A stretch of DNA of 64,000 nucleotides, from positions 2,914,001 to 2,978,000 of the forward strand of contig NZ_CP028369.1 in the NCBI RefSeq assembly GCF_003032475.1, given 5' to 3'. Under the pieces are notes generated by a model. The model saw only the letters and a program-made list of their open reading frames with translations, ran no database searches and had not been told where the DNA came from. The position numbers and the translations under genes were made by a program. Shown here in pieces: positions 11,004 through 19,646 of the stretch (position 1 is its first letter; each line of letters opens with the position of its first letter). This DNA comes from Streptomyces sp. P3 (GTDB taxonomy: Bacteria > Actinomycetota > Actinomycetes > Streptomycetales > Streptomycetaceae).

Positions 11004-11009
11004 GATACT
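11004..11009 (+). promoter_or_regulatory. Possible start-proximal -10 element of ndh
   Basis: GATACT lies 7 nt before the ATG at 11017, and there is no clear ribosome binding site, so one ndh transcript may be leaderless. The Rex site is too far upstream to repress this start directly; another promoter may lie between them. Confidence 0.35.
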
Positions 11010-11016
11010 CGATGGC

Positions 11017-12411
11017 ATGAGCACCACGGAGCGTCCCAGGATCCTCGTAGTAGGCGGTGGGTACGTAGGCCTGTACGCAGCTCGGCGCATCCTCAAGAAG
11101 ATGCGCTACGGCGAGGCGACCGTCACGGTCGTCGACCCCCGGTCGTACATGACTTACCAGCCCTTCCTCCCCGAAACCGCCGCCGGCAACATCTCCCCGC
11201 GCCATGTCGTCGTCCCGCTGCGACGCGTGCTGCCCAAGGCGGAGGTCCTCACCGGCCGGGTCACCACCATCGACCAGGACCGCAAGGTCGCCACGATCGC
11301 GCCGCTGGTCGGCGAGGCGTACGAGCTGCCCTTCGACTACCTGGTGATCGCGCTCGGCGCGGTCTCCCGCACCTTCCCGATCCCCGGCCTCGCCGAACAG
11401 GGCATCGGAATGAAGGGCGTCGAGGAGGCCATCGGCCTGCGCAACCACGTCCTCGAGCAGCTGGACAAGGCCGACTCCACGACCGACGAGGAGATCCGCC
11501 GCAAGGCGCTCACCTTCGTCTTCATCGGCGGCGGCTTCGCCGGTGCGGAGACCATCGGCGAGGTCGAGGACCTGGCCCGTGACGCGGCCAAGTACTACAA
11601 GACCGTGTCCCGCGAGGACATGCGCTTCATCCTGGTCGACGCCGCGGACAAGATCCTGCCCGAGGTCGGCCCGAAGCTCGGCCAGTACGGCAAGGCCCAC
11701 CTGGAGAGCCGCGGCGTGGAGATCTACCTCTCCACCTCGATGGACTCCTGCGTCGACGGCCACGTCGTGCTCAAGAACGGTCTCGAGGTCGACTCGAACA
11801 CCATCGTGTGGACGGCCGGCGTCAAGCCGAACCCGGTCCTCGCCCGCTACGGCCTCCCGCTGGGCCCGCGTGGTCACGTCGACACCGCGCCCAGCCTCCA
11901 GGTCCAGGGCACCGACTACATCTGGGCCGCCGGCGACAACGCCCAGGTCCCGGACGTCGCCGCCCGCAAGGCCGGCGTCGAGAACGCCTGGTGCCCGCCG
12001 AACGCGCAGCACGCGCTGCGTCAGGCGAGGGTCCTCGGCGACAACGTGATCTCCGGTATGCGGGGCTTCCCGCAGAAGGACTACGAGCACTCCAACAAGG
12101 GTGCGGTGGCGGGCCTCGGCCTCCACAAGGGCGTCGCGATGATCGTCATGGGCAAGGTGAAGATCAAGCTCAAGGGCCGTCTCGCCTGGTACATGCACCG
12201 TGGCTACCACGGCATGGCGATGCCGACCTGGAACCGCAAGATCCGCGTCTTCGCCGACTGGACCCTCGGTATGTTCCTCAAGCGCGAGGTGGTGGCGCTG
12301 GGCGCGCTGGAGTCCCCGCGCGAGGAGTTCTACGAGGCCGCGAAGCCGGCCCCGGTCGCCGCGAAGCCGGCCCCCGCGAAGGCCGAGAGCGAGAAGGCCA
12401 ACGCCTCCTGA
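11017..12411 (+). CDS. ndh: Type II NADH dehydrogenase
   Basis: The 464-residue flavoprotein oxidises NADH and reduces quinone at the inner face of the membrane without pumping protons. It has two dinucleotide folds, ILVVGGGYVGLYAARRI (FAD) and TFVFIGGGFAGAETIGEV (NAD), and the FAD-binding YIWAAGDNAQVPD. A C-terminal amphipathic region (AWYMHRGYHGMAMPTW, then RVFADWTLGMFLKRE) probably attaches it to the membrane. The tail is an Ala/Pro/Lys low-complexity segment. The Rex-type site upstream fits induction when NADH is high. A strong 17-bp terminator follows. Confidence 0.93.
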   Translation: MSTTERPRILVVGGGYVGLYAARRILKKMRYGEATVTVVDPRSYMTYQPFLPETAAGNISPRHVVVPLRRVLPKAEVLTGRVTTIDQDRKVATIAPLVGEAYELPFDYLVIALGAVSRTFPIPGLAEQGIGMKGVEEAIGLRNHVLEQLDKADSTTDEEIRRKALTFVFIGGGFAGAETIGEVEDLARDAAKYYKTVSREDMRFILVDAADKILPEVGPKLGQYGKAHLESRGVEIYLSTSMDSCVDGHVVLKNGLEVDSNTIVWTAGVKPNPVLARYGLPLGPRGHVDTAPSLQVQGTDYIWAAGDNAQVPDVAARKAGVENAWCPPNAQHALRQARVLGDNVISGMRGFPQKDYEHSNKGAVAGLGLHKGVAMIVMGKVKIKLKGRLAWYMHRGYHGMAMPTWNRKIRVFADWTLGMFLKREVVALGALESPREEFYEAAKPAPVAAKPAPAKAESEKANAS

Positions 12412-12461
12412 GCCCAGGTCGACCGACCTCGGGCCCAAGGGCCCGCGGTCACTGAACATCC

Positions 12462-12505
12462 CCGAAGGGGCCGTCCGCCATCCGTGGTGCGGACGGCCCC
12501 TTCGG
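12462..12505 (+). terminator. Terminator of ndh
   Basis: A perfect 17-bp stem (12462-12478 with 12489-12505) encloses a 10-nt loop. There is no U-tract, as is usual for Streptomyces terminators. Confidence 0.75.
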
Positions 12506-12746
12506 CATCCCCGAGCCGGTGCGCGACGCGCCCGGTCACCCTTGGTGGGGACGATCTCCCACGACGCCGGTCACCGTGGCCGGGCGGGCCGGGAAGCCCC
12601 GCGCCCGCCGCTGCCGGCGCCACCGGCGTGTGCCGTGTGCAGGTATTTTGCCCAGCCGTGACGGCGTCGTGGGACCGGGCACCGCACCCCCTCGTGTTTA
12701 CGTGGGGACAGGACATTCCGGGATCACCGTCACGGAGGGGTGCATC
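12506..12746. other. Intergenic region before the cfa gene
   Basis: Together with the terminator this fills the gap between ndh and cfa. I see no gene; the promoter of cfa should lie here, but no clear -35/-10 pair could be assigned. Confidence 0.4.
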
Positions 12747-14036
12747 ATGGCTGACGCCGCGCCGCGGCTCCATGGGCTCGTCGAACAGTTGCTGGGGGCT
12801 CCGTTCCCGCTGCGCGTCCGCGCCTGGGACGGTTCGCAGGCGGGCCCGCCGGGCGCGCCCGTCCTCGTCGCGCACCACCGCAGAGCCCTGCGCCGTCTTC
12901 TCTTCAAGCCCGGCGAACTGGGCCTCGTCCGCGCCTGGGTGGCCGGCGACCTGGACGTCGAGGGCGACCTGTACACCGCGGTCGACCTGCTCGCCGGCCT
13001 CGTCTGGGAGCGCGGCGACGACGCCCGCACCCTCGCCCAGGCCCTGCGCGACCCCCGGTTCCGTGCGGCCGTCCGCGGGCTGCTGAGACTCGCCGGGCCC
13101 CCGCTGCCGCCCGCCCCGCCCCGTGAGGAGGTCCGCAGCGCCCGGCACCTGCACAGCCGGCGCTCCGACAGACGCGCCGTCAGCCACCACTACGACGTCG
13201 GCAACGACTTCTACGAACTGGTCCTCGGCCCGTCCATGGTGTATTCGTGCGCCTACTGGGAGACCGCGGGCGGCGCCCTCGAGGACGCCCAGCGCGACAA
13301 GCTCGAACTCGTCTGCCGCAAGCTCGCCCTGTCGCCCGGTCAGCGCCTGCTGGACGTCGGCTGCGGCTGGGGCTCGATGGCGCTGCACGCCGCCCGCGAG
13401 CACGGCGCGAACGTCCTCGGGATCACCCTCTCCCAGGAACAGGCGGCCTACGCCCGCAAGCGGGTCGCCGACGCCGGTCTCACCGACCGGGTCGAGATCC
13501 GCGTCCAGGACTACCGGGACGTCGCCGACGGCCCCTTCGACGCCGTCTCCTCCATCGGCATGGCCGAACACGTCGGCTCCGACAAGTACCTCGCCTACGC
13601 GCGCGCCCTGCACGCGCTGCTGAGGCCGGGCGGCCGGCTGCTCAACCACCAGATCGCCCGCCCTCCGCAGCGCGACGAGTCGGCCTACGACGTGGACGCC
13701 TTCATCGACGCCTACGTCTTCCCGGACGGCGAACTCGCTCCCCTCGGCACCACCGTCGCTCAGCTGGAACGGGCCGGCTTCGAGGTCCGCGACGTCGAGT
13801 CGATCCGTGAGCACTACGCCCTCACCCTGCGCCGCTGGGTGACCCGTCTGGAGGACGGCTGGGACCGGGCCGTCCACCTGGCCGGCCCCGGCCGCGCCCG
13901 CGTCTGGCGGCTCTACATGGCCGCCTCCGCCGTCGCCTTCGAACGCAACCGCATCGGCGTCAACCAGGTCCTGGCCGTGCGGACCCCCGGGTCCGGGGAC
14001 TCCGGACTGCCGCTGCGCGCCCGCACCTGGAACTGA
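12747..14036 (+). CDS. cfa: Cyclopropane-fatty-acyl-phospholipid synthase
   Basis: The 429-residue SAM-dependent enzyme adds a methylene bridge across unsaturated acyl chains of membrane phospholipids. An N-terminal lipid-binding region (about residues 1-110, with LGLVRAWVAGDLDVEGDL) precedes the catalytic domain. That domain shows AVSHHYDVGNDFYELVLG, the SAM loop LLDVGCGWGSMALHAA, LGITLSQEQAAYA and SSIGMAEHVGSDKY, all standard for the family. CGGAGGGG lies 6 nt before the ATG; longer in-frame starts have no ribosome binding site. It is convergent with the ABC permease gene. Confidence 0.92.
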   Translation: MADAAPRLHGLVEQLLGAPFPLRVRAWDGSQAGPPGAPVLVAHHRRALRRLLFKPGELGLVRAWVAGDLDVEGDLYTAVDLLAGLVWERGDDARTLAQALRDPRFRAAVRGLLRLAGPPLPPAPPREEVRSARHLHSRRSDRRAVSHHYDVGNDFYELVLGPSMVYSCAYWETAGGALEDAQRDKLELVCRKLALSPGQRLLDVGCGWGSMALHAAREHGANVLGITLSQEQAAYARKRVADAGLTDRVEIRVQDYRDVADGPFDAVSSIGMAEHVGSDKYLAYARALHALLRPGGRLLNHQIARPPQRDESAYDVDAFIDAYVFPDGELAPLGTTVAQLERAGFEVRDVESIREHYALTLRRWVTRLEDGWDRAVHLAGPGRARVWRLYMAASAVAFERNRIGVNQVLAVRTPGSGDSGLPLRARTWN

Positions 14037-14049
14037 CGGAACGACAGAA

Positions 14050-14081
14050 GGGCCCGGCGCCGTGGGGACGACGCCGGGCCC
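14050..14081. terminator. Bidirectional terminator between cfa and ABC permease genes
   Basis: GGGCCCGGCG (14050-14059) pairs with CGCCGGGCCC (14072-14081) in the 59-nt gap between two convergent genes. Confidence 0.75.
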
Positions 14082-14095
14082 GACCGTGCCTGCCG

Positions 14096-16624
14096 CTACT
14101 CGGACTTGATCGCGCTCAGCATGTTCAGGCGGGACGCCCGCCGGGCCGGCCAGAGCGCCGCCAGGATGCCCACCGCCGCCGCGAGCGCCAGGAAGACCGC
14201 CATCCGGCCCCAGGGCAGCACGAGTTCGTAGGTGGCCATCTTCGTGCCGAGCAGTTCGCCCGCCGCCCAGCCGAAGAACACGCCCAGGCCGATGCCGAGC
14301 ACCCCGCCGAAGAGCGAGATCACCAGCGACTCCAGCCGGACCATCCGCTTGACCGACCGCCGGTCCAGGCCGATCGCCCGCAGCATGCCGATCTCCTGGG
14401 AGCGCTCGAAGACGGACATCGCGAGGGTGTTGACGACCCCGAGCACCGCGACGACGACGGCCATCGCGAGCAGTCCGTAGAGCATGTTCAGCAACAGGGT
14501 GAACATCTTCGCGATCTGGTCGGAGAGGTCCTGCTTGCTCTGGACCTTGATGGCCGGGTTGGAGCCGAGGGCCTTCTCCAGCCGGTCCTTCGTGTCGCCC
14601 GAGACGCCGCCGGACGTCTTGACCATGACCTGCATGTCGGACGGGTCCTCGACGTGCGGGGTCAGCACGGAGTTGTCGAGGAGGATGCCCCGGATCAGCT
14701 CGTTGCTCTCGTACACCCCGGCGACCGTCAGCCGCTGCTGCTTGCCGTCCTCGTAGTGCACGGTGAAGACCGAACCGGCCTTCCAGCCCTGGTGCTTCGC
14801 GGCGCCCGCGTCCACGACGACCCGCGAGCCGCCCACCGTGAAGGCGCCGTCGTCCATCGGAAGGTCGGTGAGCTCCCCGAAGGCGGAGCCGGTGACGCCG
14901 GTGAGGTACTCGGTTTCGCCGTTGATGCGAGCGGGCGCGTTGCGCATCGGGCTGGTGGCGGTCACCCCGTCGGCGGTCTTCAGTTTCGCGTCGACGTCCG
15001 GGGAGAGCTCGTTTCCGTTGGCCATCGACACGACGTAGTCGGCCTTGATCGCGGCGGACGCCATCTTGTCGATCGACTTCTGCAGGCTGCCCGCCATCAC
15101 CGTCATACCGGTGATCAGGGTCAGGCCGATCATCAGCGCGGAGGCGGTGGCCGCCGTGCGGCGCGGGTTGCGCACCGAGTTCTGCCGGGCGAGCTTCCCG
15201 GACACCCCGAAGATCCGCAGGACCGGCGCGGACGCCGCGATCAGCGGGCGGGACAGCAGCGGAGTGAGGATGAAGACGCCGATGATCAGCAGGACCGCAC
15301 CGAGGCCCATGGGAGCCTGGCCGTCGGAGCCGTCCATCGTCGTCGCGGCGAGGACGACGGCGACGCCCGCCGCCGAGAACAGCGCGCCCAGCGTGTTGCG
15401 CAGCACCAGCGACCTGGTGGTCGCGGCGGCGTGCACGCTGCTCATCGCGGCGACCGGCGGGATCTTCGCGGCCCGGCGCCCCGGCAGCCAGGCCGCCACC
15501 ATGGTGATGACGACGCCGACGGCCATGGCGGTGGCGACCGTGCCGGGCGTGACGACGAGCGGACCGTCGGGGACGGTCGCCCCGAGCGTCCCGAGCAGCG
15601 AGCGCAGCCCGGCGCCGATGCCGATGCCGGCGACCAGCCCGGTCACGCCCGCGACGGTGCCGACCACGAACGCCTCGATCAGCACGGACCGGGTGACCTG
15701 CCGGCGGGAGGCGCCGACGGCCCGCATGAGCGCGAGCTCCTTGGTGCGCTGGGCGACCAGCATCGTGAAGGTGTTGGCGATGATGAAGGTGCCGACGAAC
15801 AGCGCGATGCCGGCGAAGACCAGCAGCCCCTGCTTCATTCCGCTCATCGACGCGGAGATCGCCTCGGCCTGGTCGTCGGCCAGTTGACGGCCGGTGGTGG
15901 TCTCGACCCGGTCCTTGGGCAGGGCGGCGTCCAGCGCGGACTTCAGCGCGCTCTGCGAGGTCCCGGCGGCCGCCCGGACGTCGATCTCGTCGTAGGTGCC
16001 GGGCTTTCCGAAGAGCGTCTGCGCGCTCGCCGTGTCGAACAGGGCGAGGCTGCCGCCGGCGGCGACGTTGCCGTCGTCGGTGGTGAACACGCCGACGATC
16101 TTCGGGGTGAGGACGGGGCCGTCCACGGAGATCCGCACGGTGTCACCGACCCGGTAGCCGGCCCGTTCGGCGGTCCGCGAGTCGATGAGGACCTCGTTCC
16201 TGCCGCTCGGGGCGTGCCCGGAGACGAGCGGGTACCGGCTGTCCTTCGTGCCCCAGTAGTTGCCGCCCTGCGACTGGAAGCCGCCGCCGATGAGCTTGCC
16301 GTCCTTGTCGGCGATGGCGGTGAAGCCGTTGACGACGCCGATCGCGGAGGCGGCACCCGGGACCTTCGCGCTCCGCTCCAGCAGGGCCTGGTTCAGCTCG
16401 GGCGTCTTGACGATGCGGTCGCCGACGTCGGGCTGGGCCTCGGCGGTGACGGCGACGTCGACCTGGTCGAAGCCCTTGGCGGAGCTGTTCTGGAGGGCGT
16501 TGGACAGGGTGTTGGTGAAGACCAGGGTCCCTGACACGAAGGCCACGCCGAGCATCACGGCGAGCACGGTCATCAGGAGCCGGGCCTTGTGCGCGAGCAC
16601 GTTGCGCAAGGCGGTACGGAACAT
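14096..16624 (-). CDS. FtsX-type ABC transporter permease
   Basis: The 842-residue integral membrane protein starts FRTALRNVLAHKARLLMTVL, the usual opening of MacB/LolC/FtsX-like permeases. It has the duplicated layout of the long actinobacterial form: a helix, a large extracellular domain, three helices near residues 260-390, a central helix pair, a second extracellular domain and a final three-helix FtsX domain (ERSQEIGMLRAIGLDRRSVK). The extracellular domains carry the mechanotransmission role in this family; substrates are often lipoproteins, peptides or drugs and cannot be told from sequence. It is cotranscribed with the ATPase 54 nt upstream. Confidence 0.9.
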   Translation of the reverse strand: MFRTALRNVLAHKARLLMTVLAVMLGVAFVSGTLVFTNTLSNALQNSSAKGFDQVDVAVTAEAQPDVGDRIVKTPELNQALLERSAKVPGAASAIGVVNGFTAIADKDGKLIGGGFQSQGGNYWGTKDSRYPLVSGHAPSGRNEVLIDSRTAERAGYRVGDTVRISVDGPVLTPKIVGVFTTDDGNVAAGGSLALFDTASAQTLFGKPGTYDEIDVRAAAGTSQSALKSALDAALPKDRVETTTGRQLADDQAEAISASMSGMKQGLLVFAGIALFVGTFIIANTFTMLVAQRTKELALMRAVGASRRQVTRSVLIEAFVVGTVAGVTGLVAGIGIGAGLRSLLGTLGATVPDGPLVVTPGTVATAMAVGVVITMVAAWLPGRRAAKIPPVAAMSSVHAAATTRSLVLRNTLGALFSAAGVAVVLAATTMDGSDGQAPMGLGAVLLIIGVFILTPLLSRPLIAASAPVLRIFGVSGKLARQNSVRNPRRTAATASALMIGLTLITGMTVMAGSLQKSIDKMASAAIKADYVVSMANGNELSPDVDAKLKTADGVTATSPMRNAPARINGETEYLTGVTGSAFGELTDLPMDDGAFTVGGSRVVVDAGAAKHQGWKAGSVFTVHYEDGKQQRLTVAGVYESNELIRGILLDNSVLTPHVEDPSDMQVMVKTSGGVSGDTKDRLEKALGSNPAIKVQSKQDLSDQIAKMFTLLLNMLYGLLAMAVVVAVLGVVNTLAMSVFERSQEIGMLRAIGLDRRSVKRMVRLESLVISLFGGVLGIGLGVFFGWAAGELLGTKMATYELVLPWGRMAVFLALAAAVGILAALWPARRASRLNMLSAIKSE

Positions 16625-16678
16625 GGGTGTCGTCTTCTCAGTCCTGCTCGTCGGCGAGCGGTCGGTCCCGGTCCGGGA

Positions 16679-17449
16679 TCAGCTGGTGCGGCCCTTGGCG
16701 TCGAAACGCTTCATACGGTCGAGCACCGACTCGGCGGTCGGACCGTGCACCTCGTCGACGATCCGCCCGTCCGCGAGAAAGACGACCCGGTCCGCGTAGG
16801 CAGCGGCCACCGGGTCGTGGGTCACCATCACCACGGTCTGCCCCAGCTCCCGCACGGAGTTGCGCAGGAAGCCCAGCACCTCGGCGCCCGAGCGCGAGTC
16901 GAGGTTGCCGGTCGGCTCGTCGCCGAAGATGATCTCGGGCCGGGAGGCCAGGGCGCGGGCGACGGCGACCCGCTGCTGCTGACCGCCGGAGAGCTGCGAG
17001 GGCCGGTGGCCGAGCCGGTCGGCGAGGCCGACCATGGCGATGACCTTTTCCAGCCACTCCTTGTCCGGCTTGCGGCCCGCGATGTCCATGGGGAGCGTGA
17101 TGTTCTCGGCGGCCGTCAGTGTCGGCAGCAGGTTGAACGCCTGGAAGATGAACCCGATCTTGTCCCGGCGGAGCTTGGTGAGCTGCTTGTCCTTCAGCGT
17201 GCCGAGCTCGGTGTCGCCGATGCGCACGGAGCCGGAGGAGAAGGTGTCGAGACCGGCCACGCAGTGCATCAGAGTGGACTTGCCGGAGCCGGACGGTCCC
17301 ATGATCGCGGTGAACTCGGCCTGCCGGAAGTCGACCGACACCCGGTCCAGGGCGACCACCTGGGTCTCGCCCTGTCCGTAGATCTTCGACAGGTCCGTGG
17401 CGCGCGCGGCCACGGTGGTGGTCCGCTCTGCGAGGGGGCTGGTGGTCAC
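16679..17449 (-). CDS. ABC transporter ATPase (MacB/LolD type)
   Basis: The 256-residue ATPase contains Walker A GPSGSGKST, the Q-loop FIFQAFNLLPTLT, signature LSGGQQQRVAVARAL, Walker B IIFGDEPTGNLDS and H-loop VTHD, all in the LolD/MacB subclass that pairs with FtsX permeases. I take the GTG at 17449 (product VTTSPLAERTTT...) with AGGAG 11 nt upstream; a longer ATG start at 17500 would add a poorly conserved 17-residue leader. An inverted repeat 132 nt upstream may control the operon. Confidence 0.9.
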   Translation of the reverse strand: MTTSPLAERTTTVAARATDLSKIYGQGETQVVALDRVSVDFRQAEFTAIMGPSGSGKSTLMHCVAGLDTFSSGSVRIGDTELGTLKDKQLTKLRRDKIGFIFQAFNLLPTLTAAENITLPMDIAGRKPDKEWLEKVIAMVGLADRLGHRPSQLSGGQQQRVAVARALASRPEIIFGDEPTGNLDSRSGAEVLGFLRNSVRELGQTVVMVTHDPVAAAYADRVVFLADGRIVDEVHGPTAESVLDRMKRFDAKGRTS

Positions 17450-17580
17450 GGGAAACGGGCTCCTGACGGGACGGTGGATGATTCCGGGGGACCGAACCAT
17501 CGTCCCGCCCGCCTGCCGCCGTGTAGTCAGCCGCTGTTCCGGTTCTGAGGGCAGACTCCGGACGGACCAGGGGCCGCGTT

Positions 17581-17598
17581 GTCATACCTGGGGATGAC
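17581..17598 (-). promoter_or_regulatory. Inverted repeat in the ABC operon promoter region
   Basis: GTCAT-N8-ATGAC spans 17581-17598; on the minus strand the left arm overlaps a -10-like TATGAC. It could be a response-regulator or repressor site. Apart from this repeat I see nothing that codes in the 446 nt between the ATPase start and the tRNA. Confidence 0.35.
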
Positions 17599-17807
17599 AT
17601 CCCGGCTCCCTGAAGCGGCCCGGCGAGACGATCGTTTGCGGCGATTCCGGGCGGCGGGCGGGCGCGACGATGTGTCAAGAACCGGTGGAGCAACCTTGTC
17701 CGGACGGTGAAATTCCGTCATTCCGCATACGCGGGCGTTTCCCGCGCGCCAGGCTACTGGCAAGTGCGGATGGCCGGTGCCATGTACTGATGCACCCTCA
17801 GACATCA

Positions 17808-17868
17808 ATAAAATAAGACAACATGAGGTCTGCTCGTCCGCTGTTCGGGGGACGGATCCCGATAGGGT
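17808..17868 (+). promoter_or_regulatory. Upstream region of bldA
   Basis: An unusually A/T-rich tract (from 17808) leads to the -10-like TAGGGT (17863-17868), 27 nt before the mature tRNA. No convincing -35 was identified. Confidence 0.4.
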
Positions 17869-17895
17869 CGGAAGCTCCAGCGGAGCCTTGGGCCT

Positions 17896-17979
17896 GCCCA
17901 GATGGTGGAATGCAGACACGGCGAGCTTAAACCTCGCTGCCCCTACGTGGGCGTGCCGGTTCAAGTCCGGCTCTGGGCA
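17896..17979 (+). tRNA. bldA: tRNA-Leu(UAA), bldA
   Basis: The 84-nt gene folds as a class II tRNA: acceptor GCCCAGA with TCTGGGC plus discriminator A, a D-arm containing TGGTGGAATGCAGACAC, anticodon stem GCGAG/CTCGC with loop CTTAAAC, a long variable arm (CCCCTACGTGGGCG) and the T-arm GCCGGTTCAAGTCCGGC. The anticodon TAA (17928-17930) reads UUA, the rarest leucine codon in Streptomyces, and the sequence is the familiar bldA tRNA that gates development and antibiotic regulators. CCA is not encoded. I found no in-frame TTA in any gene of this window. Confidence 0.97.
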
Positions 17980-18154
17980 CTTCCGCGGTCACCGTGTGTG
18001 ACGCTCGGAGGCGGTGGGTTGCGAAAGGGGTCGCCGGTCACAGCCGGCCGGCCCCTGATGCGCGTTCGGCCCGGCCCCCCTTCTCCGCGGCGGCGCAGGG
18101 CTCCGGGGCCGCCGCGGCCATCCCCTGTCCTCCCGGAGACGGAGCCGCAGACCG

Positions 18155-18217
18155 TTGACACCCGCGCAGTCGGGGCGCAGACTCGGACGCGGATCACCAA
18201 GTGAAGAAATCTTCACT
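18155..18217 (+). promoter_or_regulatory. pobA promoter and operator
   Basis: TTGACA (18155-18160) and CAGACT (18178-18183) are 17 nt apart. A perfect palindrome AGTGAAGA-AA-TCTTCACT (18200-18217) begins about 10 nt after the predicted start, a typical site for a repressor or an IclR/MarR-type regulator. No such regulator is encoded next to it. Confidence 0.65.
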
Positions 18218-18258
18218 GCGCGAACAACTCCTCGTCCGTCCTCGAAGGGAAACGCCCG

Positions 18259-19434
18259 ATGCGCACGACCGTCGGCATCGTCGGCGCCGGCCCCGCCGGC
18301 CTCCTCCTCGCCCGCCTCCTGCACAACGCCGGCGTCGACTCGGTCGTGCTGGAGAGCCGTGACCGCGCCTACGTCGAGCAGCGGCAGCGCGCCGGGATTC
18401 TGGAACAGGGCACGGTGGACGTCCTGCGGGCGGCGGGCGCCGGGGAGCGCATGGACCGCGAGGGCCTGCGGCACGACGGCATAGAGCTGCGGTTCGACCG
18501 CCGCCGCCACCGCGTGGACTTCCCCGCGCTCACCGGCGGCCGGTCGGTGACCGTCTACGCCCAGACCGAGGTGTGCAAGGACCTCATCGCCCTCCAGCTG
18601 AAGGAGGGCGGCCCGCTGCTGTTCGAGGCGGAGGCCCTGGCCGTGGAGGACGCCGACACCGACCGCCCCCGCGTCCGCTTCCGCCACCAGGGCGTCGAGG
18701 ACGTCCTGGAGTGCGACTACGTCGTCGGCTGCGACGGCTTCTGGGGCGTCGCCCGCAAGGCCGTACCCGCCGAACTGAGCCGCACCTTCGAACGGTCCTA
18801 CCCGTTCGGCTGGCTCGGCGTCCTCGCCGACGTGCCGCCCTCCCACGACGAGCTGGTCTACGCCCGCCACGACCGCGGCTTCGCGCTGCTGTCCATGCGT
18901 TCCCCGTCCGTCTCCCGTCTCTACCTCCAGGTCCCCGAGGGCACGGACGCCGAGTCGTGGAGCGACGAGGAGATCTGGGACGAGCTGGAGCGGCGGTTCG
19001 CCACCGACGACGGCTGGCGGCTGGAGCGCGGCCCGATCACCCAGAAGTCGGTCACCCCGATGCGCTCCTACGTCCACGAGCCCATGCGGCACGGCCGGCT
19101 CTTCCTCGCCGGCGACGCGGCCCACATCGTGCCGCCCACCGGGGCGAAGGGCCTCAACCTGGCCGTCGGGGACGTGGTCACCTTCGCCCGGGCGCTGACG
19201 AGCCTGCGGGAGACGGGGTCGAGCGCGCTCCTGGACGCCTACTCCGCGACCTGTCTGCGGCGCGTGTGGCAGGCCGAGCGGTTCTCCTACGACATGACGA
19301 CCCTGCTCCACCCGGCGCCGGACGCGGACCCCTTCGAGAGCCGCCTCCAGCTCGCCCGTCTCGAGCGGCTCGCCTCCTCCCGGGCCGCCGAGACCGACCT
19401 CGCCGAGGGGTACACCGGGTTCTCGTTCGAATGA
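18259..19434 (+). CDS. pobA: 4-hydroxybenzoate 3-monooxygenase
   Basis: The 391-residue flavin monooxygenase matches PobA in length and motifs: FAD fold TVGIVGAGPAGLLLARLL, the DG motif CDYVVGCDGFWG, and the second FAD motif LFLAGDAAHIVPPTGAKGLN. The substrate-binding stretch QRQRAGILEQGTVDVLR is typical of p-hydroxybenzoate hydroxylases, which make protocatechuate with NAD(P)H and oxygen. The protocatechuate pathway genes are not nearby. AAGGGAAA precedes the ATG. Expression is probably controlled through the palindrome just downstream of its promoter. Confidence 0.92.
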   Translation: MRTTVGIVGAGPAGLLLARLLHNAGVDSVVLESRDRAYVEQRQRAGILEQGTVDVLRAAGAGERMDREGLRHDGIELRFDRRRHRVDFPALTGGRSVTVYAQTEVCKDLIALQLKEGGPLLFEAEALAVEDADTDRPRVRFRHQGVEDVLECDYVVGCDGFWGVARKAVPAELSRTFERSYPFGWLGVLADVPPSHDELVYARHDRGFALLSMRSPSVSRLYLQVPEGTDAESWSDEEIWDELERRFATDDGWRLERGPITQKSVTPMRSYVHEPMRHGRLFLAGDAAHIVPPTGAKGLNLAVGDVVTFARALTSLRETGSSALLDAYSATCLRRVWQAERFSYDMTTLLHPAPDADPFESRLQLARLERLASSRAAETDLAEGYTGFSFE

Positions 19435-19646
19435 CCGAACGCCGCGGCCCGTCCGGTCTCCGTGCGGTACCGGACATGTCGCGGCTTGGTCATGATCGGG
19501 AACCTTCCGTGCCGGGAATCACGAAGGCACGTAGCGTGTTGCGCAGCAACAAGAGGGAAAGATCCTCCCCAAGCACTAGGGTCAATCCTTTGCCTACCCA
19601 TTACCCTTGAGCTCAAGGCCGCGCTGTGCGGCCACGGAGGAGTGCA

